DNA of 64,000 nt from Altericroceibacterium endophyticum (GCF_009827595.1 NZ_WTYT01000006.1:124001-188000), one strand, 5' to 3'. Shown: positions 35,007 through 44,512, numbered from the stretch's first letter. The notes: generated by a model not told the origin, from the letters alone. Translations and numbers: made by a program.

Positions 35007-35549
35007 ATGGGCGTTCAACATAGCGAACTGAACTGGTCGGTCGCTGGCACGGAGCCGGTGGCGCTTGAAGACCGGATGGCCGTGCTGGACAGCGTGGCTC
35101 GCTATTCCTGGGCAATAGATACCGGAAGCCTGGAGGAATATCTCGATTGCTTCACGCCCGACGGCGTGTTGCGGCATCCTCTGCGCGATGGATCGGTCGG
35201 TGAATTTCGCGGGCAGAACGAAATCCGCTCCTTTCTGGAAGACGGTTTCGCCAATCGCCCCTTCCAGACCTATGCCCACCAACACCAGTTCTCCTCCATG
35301 CTGATGAAAAGGGAGGACGATCTGATCAGGCTAAAGGCCTATTGCATCGTGTTCCGGCATGAATTCCACCGGCAATACTGGCCCTCCGGCCCCGCGCGGC
35401 GCATGGGCACCTGGCACGGCCTGTTCCAACAATCGGGCGATGTGTGGAAATTGAAGGAAGTCGATGTCCGCATGTGGCTGGATTCTGCTTTCGGCATTGG
35501 CGAAGCACTGCTCGATCGCGGGCCAGGACAACCGGGGACTCGGGAATGA
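35007..35549 (+). CDS. SnoaL/NTF2-like protein
   Basis: 180 residues from ATG 35007, chosen for the AGGGAGAG ribosome site; the frame is open back to 34794. A single cone-shaped NTF2-like domain (about 15-160), with MAVLDSVARYSWAIDTGSLE, then DCFTPDGVLRHP and RRMGTWHGLFQQSGDVWKL. Family members include hydratases, isomerases, dehydratases and small subunits of ring-hydroxylating dioxygenases. No large oxygenase subunit is adjacent, so an isomerase/dehydratase or binding role is more likely. Coupled to the next gene by ATGA. Confidence 0.8.
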   Translation: MGVQHSELNWSVAGTEPVALEDRMAVLDSVARYSWAIDTGSLEEYLDCFTPDGVLRHPLRDGSVGEFRGQNEIRSFLEDGFANRPFQTYAHQHQFSSMLMKREDDLIRLKAYCIVFRHEFHRQYWPSGPARRMGTWHGLFQQSGDVWKLKEVDVRMWLDSAFGIGEALLDRGPGQPGTRE

Positions 35550-36928
35550 ACGACCAGAACATATCAGCCGGGGCGAGTGCCAATTCTGGTGACGAAGTCC
35601 CTCCCGCCGCGCGGAAATATCCGACATGGCTTGTCATTCTGCTGATATTGGTCGCCACCTCCAGTTTTATCGACCGGGTTATCGTCGCCACGCTGGGGCC
35701 TTCGATCAAGGAGGATCTGGGCATCACCGATGGTCAGTTCGGCATGCTCACCGGGCTGGGTTTCGCCTTCCTCTATGCCACTTTCGGAATGCCGCTTGCC
35801 CGTCTTGCCGATCGCGGTAACCGCGTATCGCTGATGGCAATTGCCACCGCCGTCTGGTCGGTGATGACAGCGCTGAGCGGCATGGCTGTCAATTTCTTTC
35901 AGCTGCTGCTGCTGCGCGTGGGTGTCGGCATCGGTGAAGCCGCTGCCAGCCCCTGCACCATCTCGCTGATCGGTGATACTTTCCCGCGTGAAAAACGCGC
36001 GTCCGCCCTCGCAATCGTCGCGCTCGGTTCATCCCTTGGCTCACTTATCGGTGGTTTCGGTGGCGGCTGGCTGGGCGAACATGTGGGGTGGCGGGAAGCC
36101 TTCGTGATCGTCGGCCTGCCGGGCCTCTTGCTGGCAGTCCTGATCCATTTCACCTTGAAGGAACCCGAGCGGGGCCAGTTCGAAGCGAATACCAGATTCG
36201 GTCCCGAAACGCCTCCTTTCACGGCAGTGATGAAGGAAATCTTCTCCCGCAAGGCCTTCCTGTTCATGAGCCTTGGCTGCGGGATGACCAGCTTCGTCAA
36301 TTTCGGCGTGCTGATGTTTCTGCCGATCTATCTGGGCCGCGCCTTCGAAATGAGCATGACGCAGGCAGGCTTGCTGTTCGGCATCGTGACCAGCGTTTCC
36401 AATGCCATCGGCACTCTGGTGGGCGGCTATGGTTCCGACTGGGCGGCCAAGCGCGACATTCGCTGGTATGCTTGGCTGCCTGCTCTATGCGTGCTGATCA
36501 CCGCGCCGCTCTATATTATCGGCCTGTTGCAGTCCGAATGGATCGTCGCCATGCCGATCATCACCTGCGCGGCGATCTTCGTATTCACCTTCTACGCCCC
36601 GACTTTCGCAGCAACGCAGAACATGATGCAACCGCGCATGCGGGCAACGGCATCGGCTGTGCTCATCTTCTTCCAGAACGTCGTCGGCATGGGTCTGGGG
36701 CCGTTGTTTGTTGGACTGATGAGCGATCACTTTGCCGCTCGGGCCTTTCGCGGTGAGGGCGATTATCTGGCGCAATGCGTAGATCAGCTGGGAACGCTGA
36801 ACCAAAGCTGCAACCTGGCCGCCACATCGGGTATCCAGACAGCAATGGTCTGCTGCGTGCTGTTCCTCGGGCTCGCCTCTTTGAGCTATTTCTTAGCCGG
36901 GCGAACGATCAGGAAGGACTTCATCTGA
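35546..36928 (+). CDS. MFS transporter, Spinster-like family
   Basis: 460 residues from ATG 35546, overlapping the SnoaL stop. About 12 membrane helices. FIDRVIVATLGPSIKEDLGITDGQFGMLTG and PLARLADRGNRVSLMAI match the Spinster-like group also seen at 14333. By position it should import the module's substrate across the inner membrane after the TonB receptor has brought it to the periplasm. Confidence 0.85.
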   Translation: MNDQNISAGASANSGDEVPPAARKYPTWLVILLILVATSSFIDRVIVATLGPSIKEDLGITDGQFGMLTGLGFAFLYATFGMPLARLADRGNRVSLMAIATAVWSVMTALSGMAVNFFQLLLLRVGVGIGEAAASPCTISLIGDTFPREKRASALAIVALGSSLGSLIGGFGGGWLGEHVGWREAFVIVGLPGLLLAVLIHFTLKEPERGQFEANTRFGPETPPFTAVMKEIFSRKAFLFMSLGCGMTSFVNFGVLMFLPIYLGRAFEMSMTQAGLLFGIVTSVSNAIGTLVGGYGSDWAAKRDIRWYAWLPALCVLITAPLYIIGLLQSEWIVAMPIITCAAIFVFTFYAPTFAATQNMMQPRMRATASAVLIFFQNVVGMGLGPLFVGLMSDHFAARAFRGEGDYLAQCVDQLGTLNQSCNLAATSGIQTAMVCCVLFLGLASLSYFLAGRTIRKDFI

Positions 36929-37342
36929 TTCAGCGCGCCCAGCACAAATCCTAGCCCTGATCACGCGCTACTCGATCAAAGCTGAGACGAACTCCACAAA
37001 GGCACAGCTCGGATACTTCGTGTCTTCCTGCCAGCCGATCCTTCCTTCAAGCCCCCAATCGCCTATTCCTACTGCGCATGATTTTTCGTCCCACATTCAG
37101 GGTCAGGCTCGAATCACGCGCAAAGGAAAAATCGGGACACCGTATTCGCAGCCTGCTTCATCTGTTGAAGCCAGCCTGCTCCGGCAATAGCAACGCGACC
37201 GATGACGGAAATTAAATTCCATTGACAATGACATCATTTTAGTTTGCTCTAACAACTATTATCGGCATAGTTTTGTCGTTATAGAAAGAGTCGCGCACCA
37301 CCAAACCAGGCTGAAAACAGCCGGAGTGCGCCGGGAGAGTGT
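36929..37342 (+). promoter_or_regulatory. 414-base intergenic region with promoter-like elements
   Basis: No credible gene. The last 130 bases are AT-rich and hold a consensus TTGACA (37222-37227) overlapping the dyad AATGA-CA-TCATT (37227-37238), and a second candidate TTGCTC (37244-37249) with ATAGTT 17 bases on. They would drive the MFS gene at 37343 under a repressor. The first 280 bases show nothing recognisable. Confidence 0.35.
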
Positions 37343-38650
37343 ATGTTTAGATTCGATGCTGCATTCCGTGCGGAATTGCGGGAGAATTGGCCGATTCTGC
37401 TAATCGCCTTTGTGTGTTTCCTGTTCGGCTTTGCCGCACCGGCCTATGCCCTGCCATTCATTTTCCCTGAAGCAATCAAGGAATTTGGTTGGAATCGGGA
37501 AGAGGTGACACTGCTTGCCTCCTCAAAATATGCCGTTGGGGCCATTGCGGCGATCATCGTGGGCCGTCTGGTGGACTGGACCGGGGCCTGGCTGTCATTG
37601 ATCGTGACGGTTTCGATGGGCGGGCTGGCGCTGATCAGCTTCCTGTGGATTGACGATCTGACGCATTACTACCTTTCCGGCGTATTGCTCGGCTTTGCGT
37701 CAGGTGGGACCATGGTTGCGCTGAAGGTACTGATTTCCAGAAGCTTCCACGCATCCCAGGGAACCGCCATGGGCATGGCCCTTCTGGGCACGGTGGTCGG
37801 CTCCATCATTTTGCCTTTCATCGTCACGGCGACGATCTCTGCCTTTGGCTGGCGCATGGGCATTGCTGCTGTTTCAGGGGGCATCTGGGTGGTGGCACTT
37901 CCCATGCTGCTCTACGGGTTCTTTTCCCAGAAAATGGCCTTTGGCCGCCGCATCACGCCAGAGGCACGGGCTGCGGCCAAGCGCAGTGGGGACAATCTTC
38001 CCTTCATCAAAATCATCAGCGAACCACGCTTCTGGCTGATTGGCATTGCGGTATTTCTGGTGGGGGGTGTGGACATGGCTTTCACCCAGCATCAGGTGCT
38101 GATCTATAACGATTTTGGCATGGCGCCGGAATGGGTGGCCGTTGCCGTCAGCGCATTGGGCGTGGTGGGCATCGCCACCCGGCTTATCGTGGGCAATGTT
38201 CTGGACCGCTCATCCAACAAAGGTTTGGCGGCCTGTTGGGTATTACTAAGTATATCGGTTTTACTGGCCTTTGGCTTGGCCAGCCCGCTGATCCTGATGG
38301 CCTTCATCGTCACCCGTGCCCTCGGCCATTCCGCCGTCATGCTGGATACGGGCGTGATGACGAAGCATGTCTATGGCCCCAGCCAGCTTGGCACCATGCT
38401 GGGTATGTATACCGCCATGGTCAGCACAGGCTTTGCTATTGGCCCGTGGCTGATGGGCAGGCTCTACGATATGTCAGGTAATTACGGCGCAGCATTCATC
38501 CTGTTTGCAATCCTGCCGCTGATTGCCTCCGCGCTGATCTGGAGAGTCCGCCCCGTCTTCTGGGAGAACATGAAACTGGCCAATCAGGCAGAGAAAAAGA
38601 AGGAACTGATCCCTCTGAGCGCCACGACGATGCCCCATAGAGGCAGCTGA
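37343..38650 (+). CDS. MFS transporter, oxalate/formate-monocarboxylate type
   Basis: 435 residues, ATG 37343 after CGGGAGAG. About 12 helices; FGFAAPAYALPFIFPEAIKEFGWNREEVT and LSGVLLGFASGGTMVALKVLI resemble the OFA/monocarboxylate branch of MFS. It faces the ferA-ferB operon tail to tail and is a good candidate for hydroxycinnamate or aromatic-acid uptake. Substrate not proven by sequence. Confidence 0.82.
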   Translation: MFRFDAAFRAELRENWPILLIAFVCFLFGFAAPAYALPFIFPEAIKEFGWNREEVTLLASSKYAVGAIAAIIVGRLVDWTGAWLSLIVTVSMGGLALISFLWIDDLTHYYLSGVLLGFASGGTMVALKVLISRSFHASQGTAMGMALLGTVVGSIILPFIVTATISAFGWRMGIAAVSGGIWVVALPMLLYGFFSQKMAFGRRITPEARAAAKRSGDNLPFIKIISEPRFWLIGIAVFLVGGVDMAFTQHQVLIYNDFGMAPEWVAVAVSALGVVGIATRLIVGNVLDRSSNKGLAACWVLLSISVLLAFGLASPLILMAFIVTRALGHSAVMLDTGVMTKHVYGPSQLGTMLGMYTAMVSTGFAIGPWLMGRLYDMSGNYGAAFILFAILPLIASALIWRVRPVFWENMKLANQAEKKKELIPLSATTMPHRGS

Positions 38651-38686
38651 TCCGGCCGATCCGGGAGGCGCGCGGAGCGGTCAACG

Positions 38687-38718
38687 AAAAAAGGCGGGGT
38701 GCTCGTAAGCACCCCGCC
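38687..38718 (-). terminator. Terminator of the ferBA-type operon
   Basis: GGCGGGGTGCT (38693-38703) pairs with AGCACCCCGCC (38708-38718) around CGTA. Six A on the plus strand (38687-38692) give a T6 tail on the minus strand, an ideal rho-independent terminator 35 bases after the ferA stop. Confidence 0.85.
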
Positions 38719-38752
38719 CTTGGTTCAGGCCAGTCCCATGGATCACGCCCAC

Positions 38753-40888
38753 TCAGGGCTGGAAACGTGCCAGTGCGTCCAGCGCCATGCTGCCCCGCCC
38801 CTCTTCAAAGACCCGCAGCGGGTTGATCTCTACCTCCCTCAGCCTGGGCTCTGCGCGCAAGGCCGCCCCCACGCGCGCGGCGACGTCCACCAGAGCGGCG
38901 AGATCGCAGGCCGGGCGCCCGCGCCCGCCGGTCAGCACCGGGGCGGACCGCAACTGGCGCAGCTCCGCCTCAATATCGGTTTCAGCCAGATCAGCCGGGA
39001 ATAGCCGGAAATCGCGCATGGCTTCAGCCCAGATGCCCCCCATACCGACCATCACCACCGCCCCCCATTCCGGGTCACGCCGACCGGCCACGATCATATC
39101 CACCCCAGCCAGGGCCATCTCTTCCACCAGAATACCATCCAATTCGGCGCCGTTCAGTGCTCCGGCTACAGAGGCACTCATCCGTGCCCATGCGGCACGC
39201 AAATTGTCCTCATCCGCCAGCATCAGTTCCACACCGCCCGCTTCTGTCTTGTGCATCAGCTCCTTAGCCTGTGCCTTCAACGCGACGGGATATCCGATCG
39301 ACGCCGCCAGCGAGACGGCTTCGTCGACCGTGCGCGCCAGGGCCGCTTGCGGCACCGACACGCCCATATCCTGCAACAGCGCCTTTGCGCGATGCTCCGG
39401 CAGATTGCCGCAGGGCATCCCGTCCACGTTCAGCGCAAGCCGCGTTGCAGCGCTGCGCTCGGCACGTTCCAGACTGCAACCGTAGCGGGTGACGGCTGCC
39501 ATCGTCCGCAAAGACCGTTCGGGTGAGCGGGTGAAGTGCACATTGCCCTCACGCAGCTTATCAAAGAAGGGCTGTGGCAATTCCGAGCCATCGCCCATCA
39601 GAGAAAGCGACACCGGTTTCTGCGCGTTGGAAAGCGCTGGCTGTAACCCGTCAAAATACCGCAGGGACTGCATCCCGCCTCCAGGCGTAATTGCCACCAC
39701 AACGCTGCCAATTGCAGGATCATCGAGCAAAGCCTGCAACCCTTTGCCCAACAGCTCTGGCTCCTGCATGGGCTGTGTCGTCAGATCCAGCGGATTGCCC
39801 GCATGGGCAAAGGCCGGAAGCGCTTCATCTAGCACAGCCTTGGTGGAAGGCGACAGCGGTGGAACGTCCAGTCCCAGCGTATCGCAATAATCCAGCGAAG
39901 AGCCACAAAAGGCACCCGATGTGGTCATGATGCCCAGCCCGTTATGCGGGGCCTTGCCGCTGCGGGCCAGGATTTCTGCCACATCGACGAATTCTTCCAG
40001 CGTTTCCACCATCACCGCACCAGCCCGGCTGACCAGTTCACGCATGGCGGCGTAGTCACCCGCCATGGCTCCGCTGTGGGACTGTGCCGCTTCCTGCGCC
40101 CGTGCGCTGCGCCCCGGATGCATCAGCACGACGGATTTGCCGCGCTGGTTGCAGGCCCGCACAGCCTCCAGAAAATCCAGCGGACGGCGCACTTGCTCGG
40201 CATAGACCATCACCGACTGGGTGTGCGCATCCTGCGCGAAATCGCCCAGAAAATCCTCAATCCCCAGCGTGGCTTCATTGCCGGTGGCAACAGAGTAGGA
40301 CAGCGGCAGGCCGCGCGCCGTCAGCGCCAGACAGCAATGGGCCATCATGCCGCCGCTTTGCGACAGCACCGCCACGGCAGAACGATCCCCAGGATGGTCG
40401 GATTCGATACCGCCTTTGCCGAAGCTGACGGCCAGAGGCTGAATATAGTTGCGATACCCCAGGCAATTGGGGCCAACCAGCCCCATGCCCGCCTGCTCCG
40501 CGATAGCACGCAAACGCTCCTGCGCGGCGCGGCCATCTTCCCCCTGCTCCGCAAAGCCGGAGGCAAAGACCGTGGCCGCGCCCATGCCATGGCTGGCACA
40601 GGCCTTCAGCGTTTCTTCAATCACCGGGCCGGGTACTGCCAGAATGGCCAGATCAATCCCCCGCGGCAAATCCGCCACACCGGGCACGCTGGCCAGCCCT
40701 TCCAGTTTCACCCCGCTGCGGCTGACGAGGTGTATCTCCCCGTCGAAGCCGCTGCGCAGCAGATTGGCCACTGCATTGCGCCCGGCGCTGCCTTCCTTGG
40801 AAGACACGCCGATAATCGCGACAGACCGGGGGCGCAGCACCCGGTCCATCATGGGGCGCGCAACCGCACCCGCCGCAGCATCAGTCAC
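38753..40888 (-). CDS. ferA: NDP-forming acyl-CoA synthetase, feruloyl-CoA synthetase (FerA-like)
   Basis: 711 residues from GTG 40888, chosen because GGGGG sits about nine bases upstream and the start overlaps the ferB stop by eight bases. The open frame extends to 41041. Domains: CoA-binding (about 10-140, RSVAIIGVSSKEGSAGRNAV), succinyl-CoA-ligase-like with the phospho-His loop SHSGAMAGD, and C-terminal ATP-grasp (about 480-700, YPVALKAQAKELMHKTEAGG). FerA of Sphingobium SYK-6 belongs to this NDP-forming type, unlike the AMP-forming Fcs of pseudomonads, and is linked to ferB in the same way. Activates ferulate/coumarate-type acids to CoA thioesters. Confidence 0.85.
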   Translation of the reverse strand: MTDAAAGAVARPMMDRVLRPRSVAIIGVSSKEGSAGRNAVANLLRSGFDGEIHLVSRSGVKLEGLASVPGVADLPRGIDLAILAVPGPVIEETLKACASHGMGAATVFASGFAEQGEDGRAAQERLRAIAEQAGMGLVGPNCLGYRNYIQPLAVSFGKGGIESDHPGDRSAVAVLSQSGGMMAHCCLALTARGLPLSYSVATGNEATLGIEDFLGDFAQDAHTQSVMVYAEQVRRPLDFLEAVRACNQRGKSVVLMHPGRSARAQEAAQSHSGAMAGDYAAMRELVSRAGAVMVETLEEFVDVAEILARSGKAPHNGLGIMTTSGAFCGSSLDYCDTLGLDVPPLSPSTKAVLDEALPAFAHAGNPLDLTTQPMQEPELLGKGLQALLDDPAIGSVVVAITPGGGMQSLRYFDGLQPALSNAQKPVSLSLMGDGSELPQPFFDKLREGNVHFTRSPERSLRTMAAVTRYGCSLERAERSAATRLALNVDGMPCGNLPEHRAKALLQDMGVSVPQAALARTVDEAVSLAASIGYPVALKAQAKELMHKTEAGGVELMLADEDNLRAAWARMSASVAGALNGAELDGILVEEMALAGVDMIVAGRRDPEWGAVVMVGMGGIWAEAMRDFRLFPADLAETDIEAELRQLRSAPVLTGGRGRPACDLAALVDVAARVGAALRAEPRLREVEINPLRVFEEGRGSMALDALARFQP

Positions 40889-41723
40889 GCTTATATCCCC
40901 CAAATCCCGGCTTGTAGGATTTTTCATCCAGAAACTGCGACATGCCCTTGCGGCGGCCCTTTTCCGGGTCGGAGGCGGCCGTGGCGGCAGCCATACTGCC
41001 CAGCACCGCCTCTGCCGTGCCCCAGTCCATGGATTCCACATATTTGAAGGCGGATTTTGCGTTGCGCAAAACCGTGGGATTCTTGGTCAGCAGGTTGCGT
41101 GCCACCTGCTCCACATGGCCGCGCAGTTCGGCGCGCGGAACGGAGCGATTGACCAGTCGCATGCGCGACGCTTCCTGTCCGTCAAACGGTTCCCCCGTCA
41201 TAATGTAATATAGTGCGTCGCGGTCCGTCATTACCTGCGCCACGGCGCGGGTCACATTGCCCGCCGGGATAATCCCCCAGTTGATTTCCGAGAGACCGAA
41301 TTGCGCCTCATCGGCGGCAAAGGCCAGATCACACGCCACCAGCGGAGTGAAGGCCCCACCAAAGCACCAGCCATTGACCATGGCGATGGTCGGCTTTGCG
41401 TAGTGCATCAGCTTGCGCCACATCCAGTCCGTGGCCATGCGGCGCACCCGCGCCTGCACCACGGGTGATTCCCCCTCCACTTCGCGGAAATATTCCTTCA
41501 GATCCATACCTGCGGAGAAGGACTCGCCTGCCCCGGTCAGCACCACCACGCCGATATCATCGCGCAGCTCGATCTCATCCAGCAGGGCAATCATTTCGCG
41601 GTTCAGCGTCGGGCTCATGGCGTTGCGCTTTTCCGGGCGGTTTAGCGTGACCCATCCGATCCCATCATCCACATCAAGTTTGACGGTAGTGTATTCCTGC
41701 TGCTCCACTGTGTTTTCAGACAT
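40881..41723 (-). CDS. ferB: Feruloyl/p-hydroxycinnamoyl-CoA hydratase-lyase (FerB/Ech)
   Basis: 280 residues of the crotonase fold. It follows the hydroxycinnamoyl-CoA hydratase/lyase pattern closely: RPEKRNAMSPTLNREMI, then GAGESFSAGMDLKEYFREV, YAKPTIAMVNGWCFGGAF and FGLSEINWG, where Glu146 matches the catalytic Glu143 of the Pseudomonas enzyme. It hydrates the side chain and cleaves it to vanillin or 4-hydroxybenzaldehyde plus acetyl-CoA. Second to last gene of the operon, overlapping ferA. Confidence 0.92.
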   Translation of the reverse strand: MSENTVEQQEYTTVKLDVDDGIGWVTLNRPEKRNAMSPTLNREMIALLDEIELRDDIGVVVLTGAGESFSAGMDLKEYFREVEGESPVVQARVRRMATDWMWRKLMHYAKPTIAMVNGWCFGGAFTPLVACDLAFAADEAQFGLSEINWGIIPAGNVTRAVAQVMTDRDALYYIMTGEPFDGQEASRMRLVNRSVPRAELRGHVEQVARNLLTKNPTVLRNAKSAFKYVESMDWGTAEAVLGSMAAATAASDPEKGRRKGMSQFLDEKSYKPGFGGYKRD

Positions 41724-41744
41724 TCTCTTTCCCTTTTCCTGTTG

Positions 41745-42191
41745 TCAGTTGATCGCCTGAGACAGGAAAGCGCGGATCGCCGCCTCTTCCTGCTCACCAA
41801 AGTCCGTTAGAAGTTCCTGCTCCAACGCATCCGCTCTCTGGTTGATGGCAGATAGGTTGGTGCGCCCGGTCGGCGTTATTTCAATCAGGTTGATGCGGCG
41901 ATTGGCCGGGTTCTGCCGCCTAAGCAGGATCTTCTTCGCTACAAGCTGGTTGATCTGCTGAGTCACGGCCTGCGGCGTGATGCTCGCGCGACGCGCTATC
42001 TCTGCGCTGGAACACGGCACAATGCGATCAACCAGCGACAGCATGGTGAATTCCGCCGGCGTCATGTCATATGTGCGGGTAATCTCTTCCAACCGGGCAT
42101 GGGCCAGCGAATGAAACCGCCGGACCAGATAAAGGATACGCGGGCGGCGCTTCCCGGTTGAAATTCCATTCGCACTGTCGGTTTCATCCAT
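41745..42191 (-). CDS. ferC: MarR-family regulator, FerC-like
   Basis: 148 residues from ATG 42191 with AAGGA seven bases upstream; a TTG at 42197 is less likely. The winged helix (about 50-115) has CSSAEIARRASITPQAVTQQ then INQLVAKKILLRRQ and wing NPANRRINLIEITPTG. In SYK-6 the MarR protein FerC represses ferBA and responds to feruloyl-CoA-type thioesters. The same ferC-ferB-ferA order here supports that role, though here it sits inside a longer operon. The tandem palindromes at 44552-44574 are its best candidate operator. Confidence 0.82.
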   Translation of the reverse strand: MDETDSANGISTGKRRPRILYLVRRFHSLAHARLEEITRTYDMTPAEFTMLSLVDRIVPCSSAEIARRASITPQAVTQQINQLVAKKILLRRQNPANRRINLIEITPTGRTNLSAINQRADALEQELLTDFGEQEEAAIRAFLSQAIN

Positions 42192-42224
42192 GTCCAATTC
42201 CTTGATCAGCGTGATACGCCATCC

Positions 42225-43331
42225 TCACGCCGCCTTATCCAGCGGGGCCAGACGGGCGAAACGCTCCGTCCATTCCTCTGCGGGATAGAGCAGTTCAAAA
42301 CTGGTCAGCCGGGCAAAATAATGAGCGGCGGGATATTCCTCGGTCAGGCCCATGCCGCCATGCATCTGCACGGTTTCCTCCGCGATCTGCCGGGACGACA
42401 GCGCCGTACGCACCAACGCGCCGCAGGCCAGTCGCCAGCCCCCCGCATCTGGCCCGTTGCAAGCCGCGACCATTGCCTGTGCGACCAGCGCATCCGCCAG
42501 TTCAAGCACCAGACTCATATCGACCATACGATGCTGCAGCGCCTGAAACGCTCCGATGGGACGGCCAAATTGGTGCCGCGTCTGCAATTGTTCCAGAGTC
42601 AGCGCATTGGCACCGCGCATCGCCCCCACGGCATCGCAAGCGTTTAACAAGCTGGCTTCCAGCTCGATGCGTTCAAAAGCATCAGCCAGGGCCTCACCCT
42701 GTGCCACCAGATAAGCAGGATTGGTTTCCACGCTATTCAGAGCGACATTTGCGGCGCCGCGTCCGTCGAAAAGCTGGTAGGGAGTGCATGTGACGCCGGG
42801 CTGATCGGCAGGCATGGCAAACAAATGCGGCACGCCTTGCATATCACGGGCGGAAAGCAGCAGGATCTGCGCAGCGTCCCCGCCCAGCCAAACATCTTCC
42901 TGCCCGGAAAGCCGCCAGCCCCCATCCATGGCCTCTGCGCCAAAGCCACTTTCCCGACCATGCAGTATCGAAGGTGCCACAACAGCAAGCTGTCCGTCAG
43001 CCAGCACGCCCGCGGTTCCGGCCAGTGCCGCCAGCCGAGCGCCCAACATCGCAGGCAAGGCCGGCTCTATCGCAAGTCCCCGCCCCATGGCTTCGGCCAC
43101 AACCGACATATGGCCCAGCGACGCAGGATCCTGCACTGCATCCTTATCCGCTGCCAGCATGAAAATGCCCAGCTCCTCCAGCCGCGGCCACAGCACTGAC
43201 TTATCCAGCCCCTGCCCGGTGGCCATGGCCTTGCGCATGGCATCTCGCTGTTCAAAGCCGTATTCACGCTCAAGCAAACGGTCCACGCCATCAGCTAGCA
43301 TACGGCGCACATCATCCTGCGTATCGATCAT
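42225..43331 (-). CDS. Acyl-CoA dehydrogenase, subunit-like (Glu-carrying)
   Basis: 368 residues. Acyl-CoA dehydrogenase fold with a helical N-domain, a central beta-domain (about 120-215, degenerate) and a C-terminal helical domain with RHQFGRPIGAFQALQHRMVD and QMHGGMGLTEEYPAAHYF, where the catalytic Glu is expected. It lacks the usual C-terminal FAD-contact segment, which its partner upstream has. The two genes overlap by four bases, so a mixed alpha2-beta2 enzyme is likely. Probable substrate: a saturated phenylpropanoyl-CoA, giving the cinnamoyl-CoA used by FerB. Confidence 0.85.
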   Translation of the reverse strand: MIDTQDDVRRMLADGVDRLLEREYGFEQRDAMRKAMATGQGLDKSVLWPRLEELGIFMLAADKDAVQDPASLGHMSVVAEAMGRGLAIEPALPAMLGARLAALAGTAGVLADGQLAVVAPSILHGRESGFGAEAMDGGWRLSGQEDVWLGGDAAQILLLSARDMQGVPHLFAMPADQPGVTCTPYQLFDGRGAANVALNSVETNPAYLVAQGEALADAFERIELEASLLNACDAVGAMRGANALTLEQLQTRHQFGRPIGAFQALQHRMVDMSLVLELADALVAQAMVAACNGPDAGGWRLACGALVRTALSSRQIAEETVQMHGGMGLTEEYPAAHYFARLTSFELLYPAEEWTERFARLAPLDKAA

Positions 43332-44512
43332 GCCCGCGCTCCTTTTACCGCAGTGGAAGCAGGTTTGGTCAGACCCAGCATGCCTTTGGCGACGATATTG
43401 CGCTGCACTTCGCTGGAGCCGCCATAAATACTAACTACGCGGGTATCGAAGTGGTTTTTCAGCAGGTTGGAATCCTCACCATCGGCGCCCAGACGCAGAG
43501 CAGACGGACCGGTCGCCTCCACCAGCAGGCGAGTCAGGCGCTGTTGCAGCTCCGCCCCTTTCAACTTCAGGAAATTGGCCTCGAAGCCGGGTGCGTCGCC
43601 GAGTTGATAGCGGCCGAGCATTCGCAGGCTCAGAGCTTCTACGCTCATTAAATCCAACGCAACGCCCGCGATATGGCGCCGGATACGCTTCCGCCCTTCA
43701 CCAGACAGGCCGCTGCGCCCCACCACCTGTTCCAGATGGCGCAACTGCCGCTTGCACAGGCCCACCCGTGCTATGTTCAGGCGCTCATTGCCCAGCACCA
43801 CACGGGTGTAGTTCCAACCCTCATTTACCTCACCCACCAGATTGGCGGCGGGCACTCGGGCGTTATCGAAATAGACCTCATTCGTGGTCCGCTCCCCATT
43901 CAGAAGCATGATCGGGCGCACATCGACGCCGGGCGTGTTCTTCATGTCGATGAGCAGCATGGAGATGCCCATCTGCGGTCGGGGTGCGTCGGGATCGGTG
44001 CGGACCAGGCAGAACATCATATCGGCGGCATGGGCCACGGTGGTCCACATTTTCTGCCCGTTGATGACCCATTGATCGCCGTCCAGCACAGCACGGGTTT
44101 TCAGGCTGGCCAAGTCAGACCCTGCGCCTGGCTCGCTGAAGCCCTGACACCACCGATGCTCACCAGACAAAATTTTCGGCAGATAGCTGCGTTTCTGCTG
44201 CTCCGTACCGTAACGGATCAGCACTGGCGCCAGCAATTGCAGACCGAAGGGGCTGAGTTCCGGCGCACCTTCTTCCGCGAGCGTTTCCACGAAAAGATAG
44301 TTTTTCGCCGGACTCCAGCCTGTACCGCCCCATTCGACAGGCCAGTGGGGGGCCGCCCAGCCCTGACGCGCCAAGGTGGCATGCCAGACGCGCTTTTCCT
44401 CCAGACTAACCGGCTGGGCACAGATCACTCTGCGCCGCACATCCTGATCAAGGTTGGAGTGAACAAAGTCACGCACCTCATCCGCAAAAGCGGTGTCCTC
44501 TTCTGAAAAAAT
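43328..44512 (-). CDS. Acyl-CoA dehydrogenase, FAD-contact subunit, probable ATT start
   Basis: 394 residues if translation starts at the rare codon ATT 44512; the first conventional start is GTG 44476 (382 residues). ATT is preferred because GGGAGAGG lies just before it and because residues encoded between them (IFSEEDTAFADEV) match the conserved first helix of the family. The central domain has CQGFSEPGAGSDLASLKTRA and QKMWTTVAHAADMMF; the C-terminus has SIYGGSSEVQRNIVAKGML, the FAD-contact motif missing from the downstream partner. First gene of the operon leading to ferC-ferB-ferA. Confidence 0.83.
   Translation of the reverse strand: MFSEEDTAFADEVRDFVHSNLDQDVRRRVICAQPVSLEEKRVWHATLARQGWAAPHWPVEWGGTGWSPAKNYLFVETLAEEGAPELSPFGLQLLAPVLIRYGTEQQKRSYLPKILSGEHRWCQGFSEPGAGSDLASLKTRAVLDGDQWVINGQKMWTTVAHAADMMFCLVRTDPDAPRPQMGISMLLIDMKNTPGVDVRPIMLLNGERTTNEVYFDNARVPAANLVGEVNEGWNYTRVVLGNERLNIARVGLCKRQLRHLEQVVGRSGLSGEGRKRIRRHIAGVALDLMSVEALSLRMLGRYQLGDAPGFEANFLKLKGAELQQRLTRLLVEATGPSALRLGADGEDSNLLKNHFDTRVVSIYGGSSEVQRNIVAKGMLGLTKPASTAVKGARA

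Noticed and set aside
39944-41047. 367-codon open frame antisense to ferA and ferB
   Set aside because: The sense strand encodes two well-recognised enzymes; the antisense product is His/Arg/Pro-rich shadow sequence.
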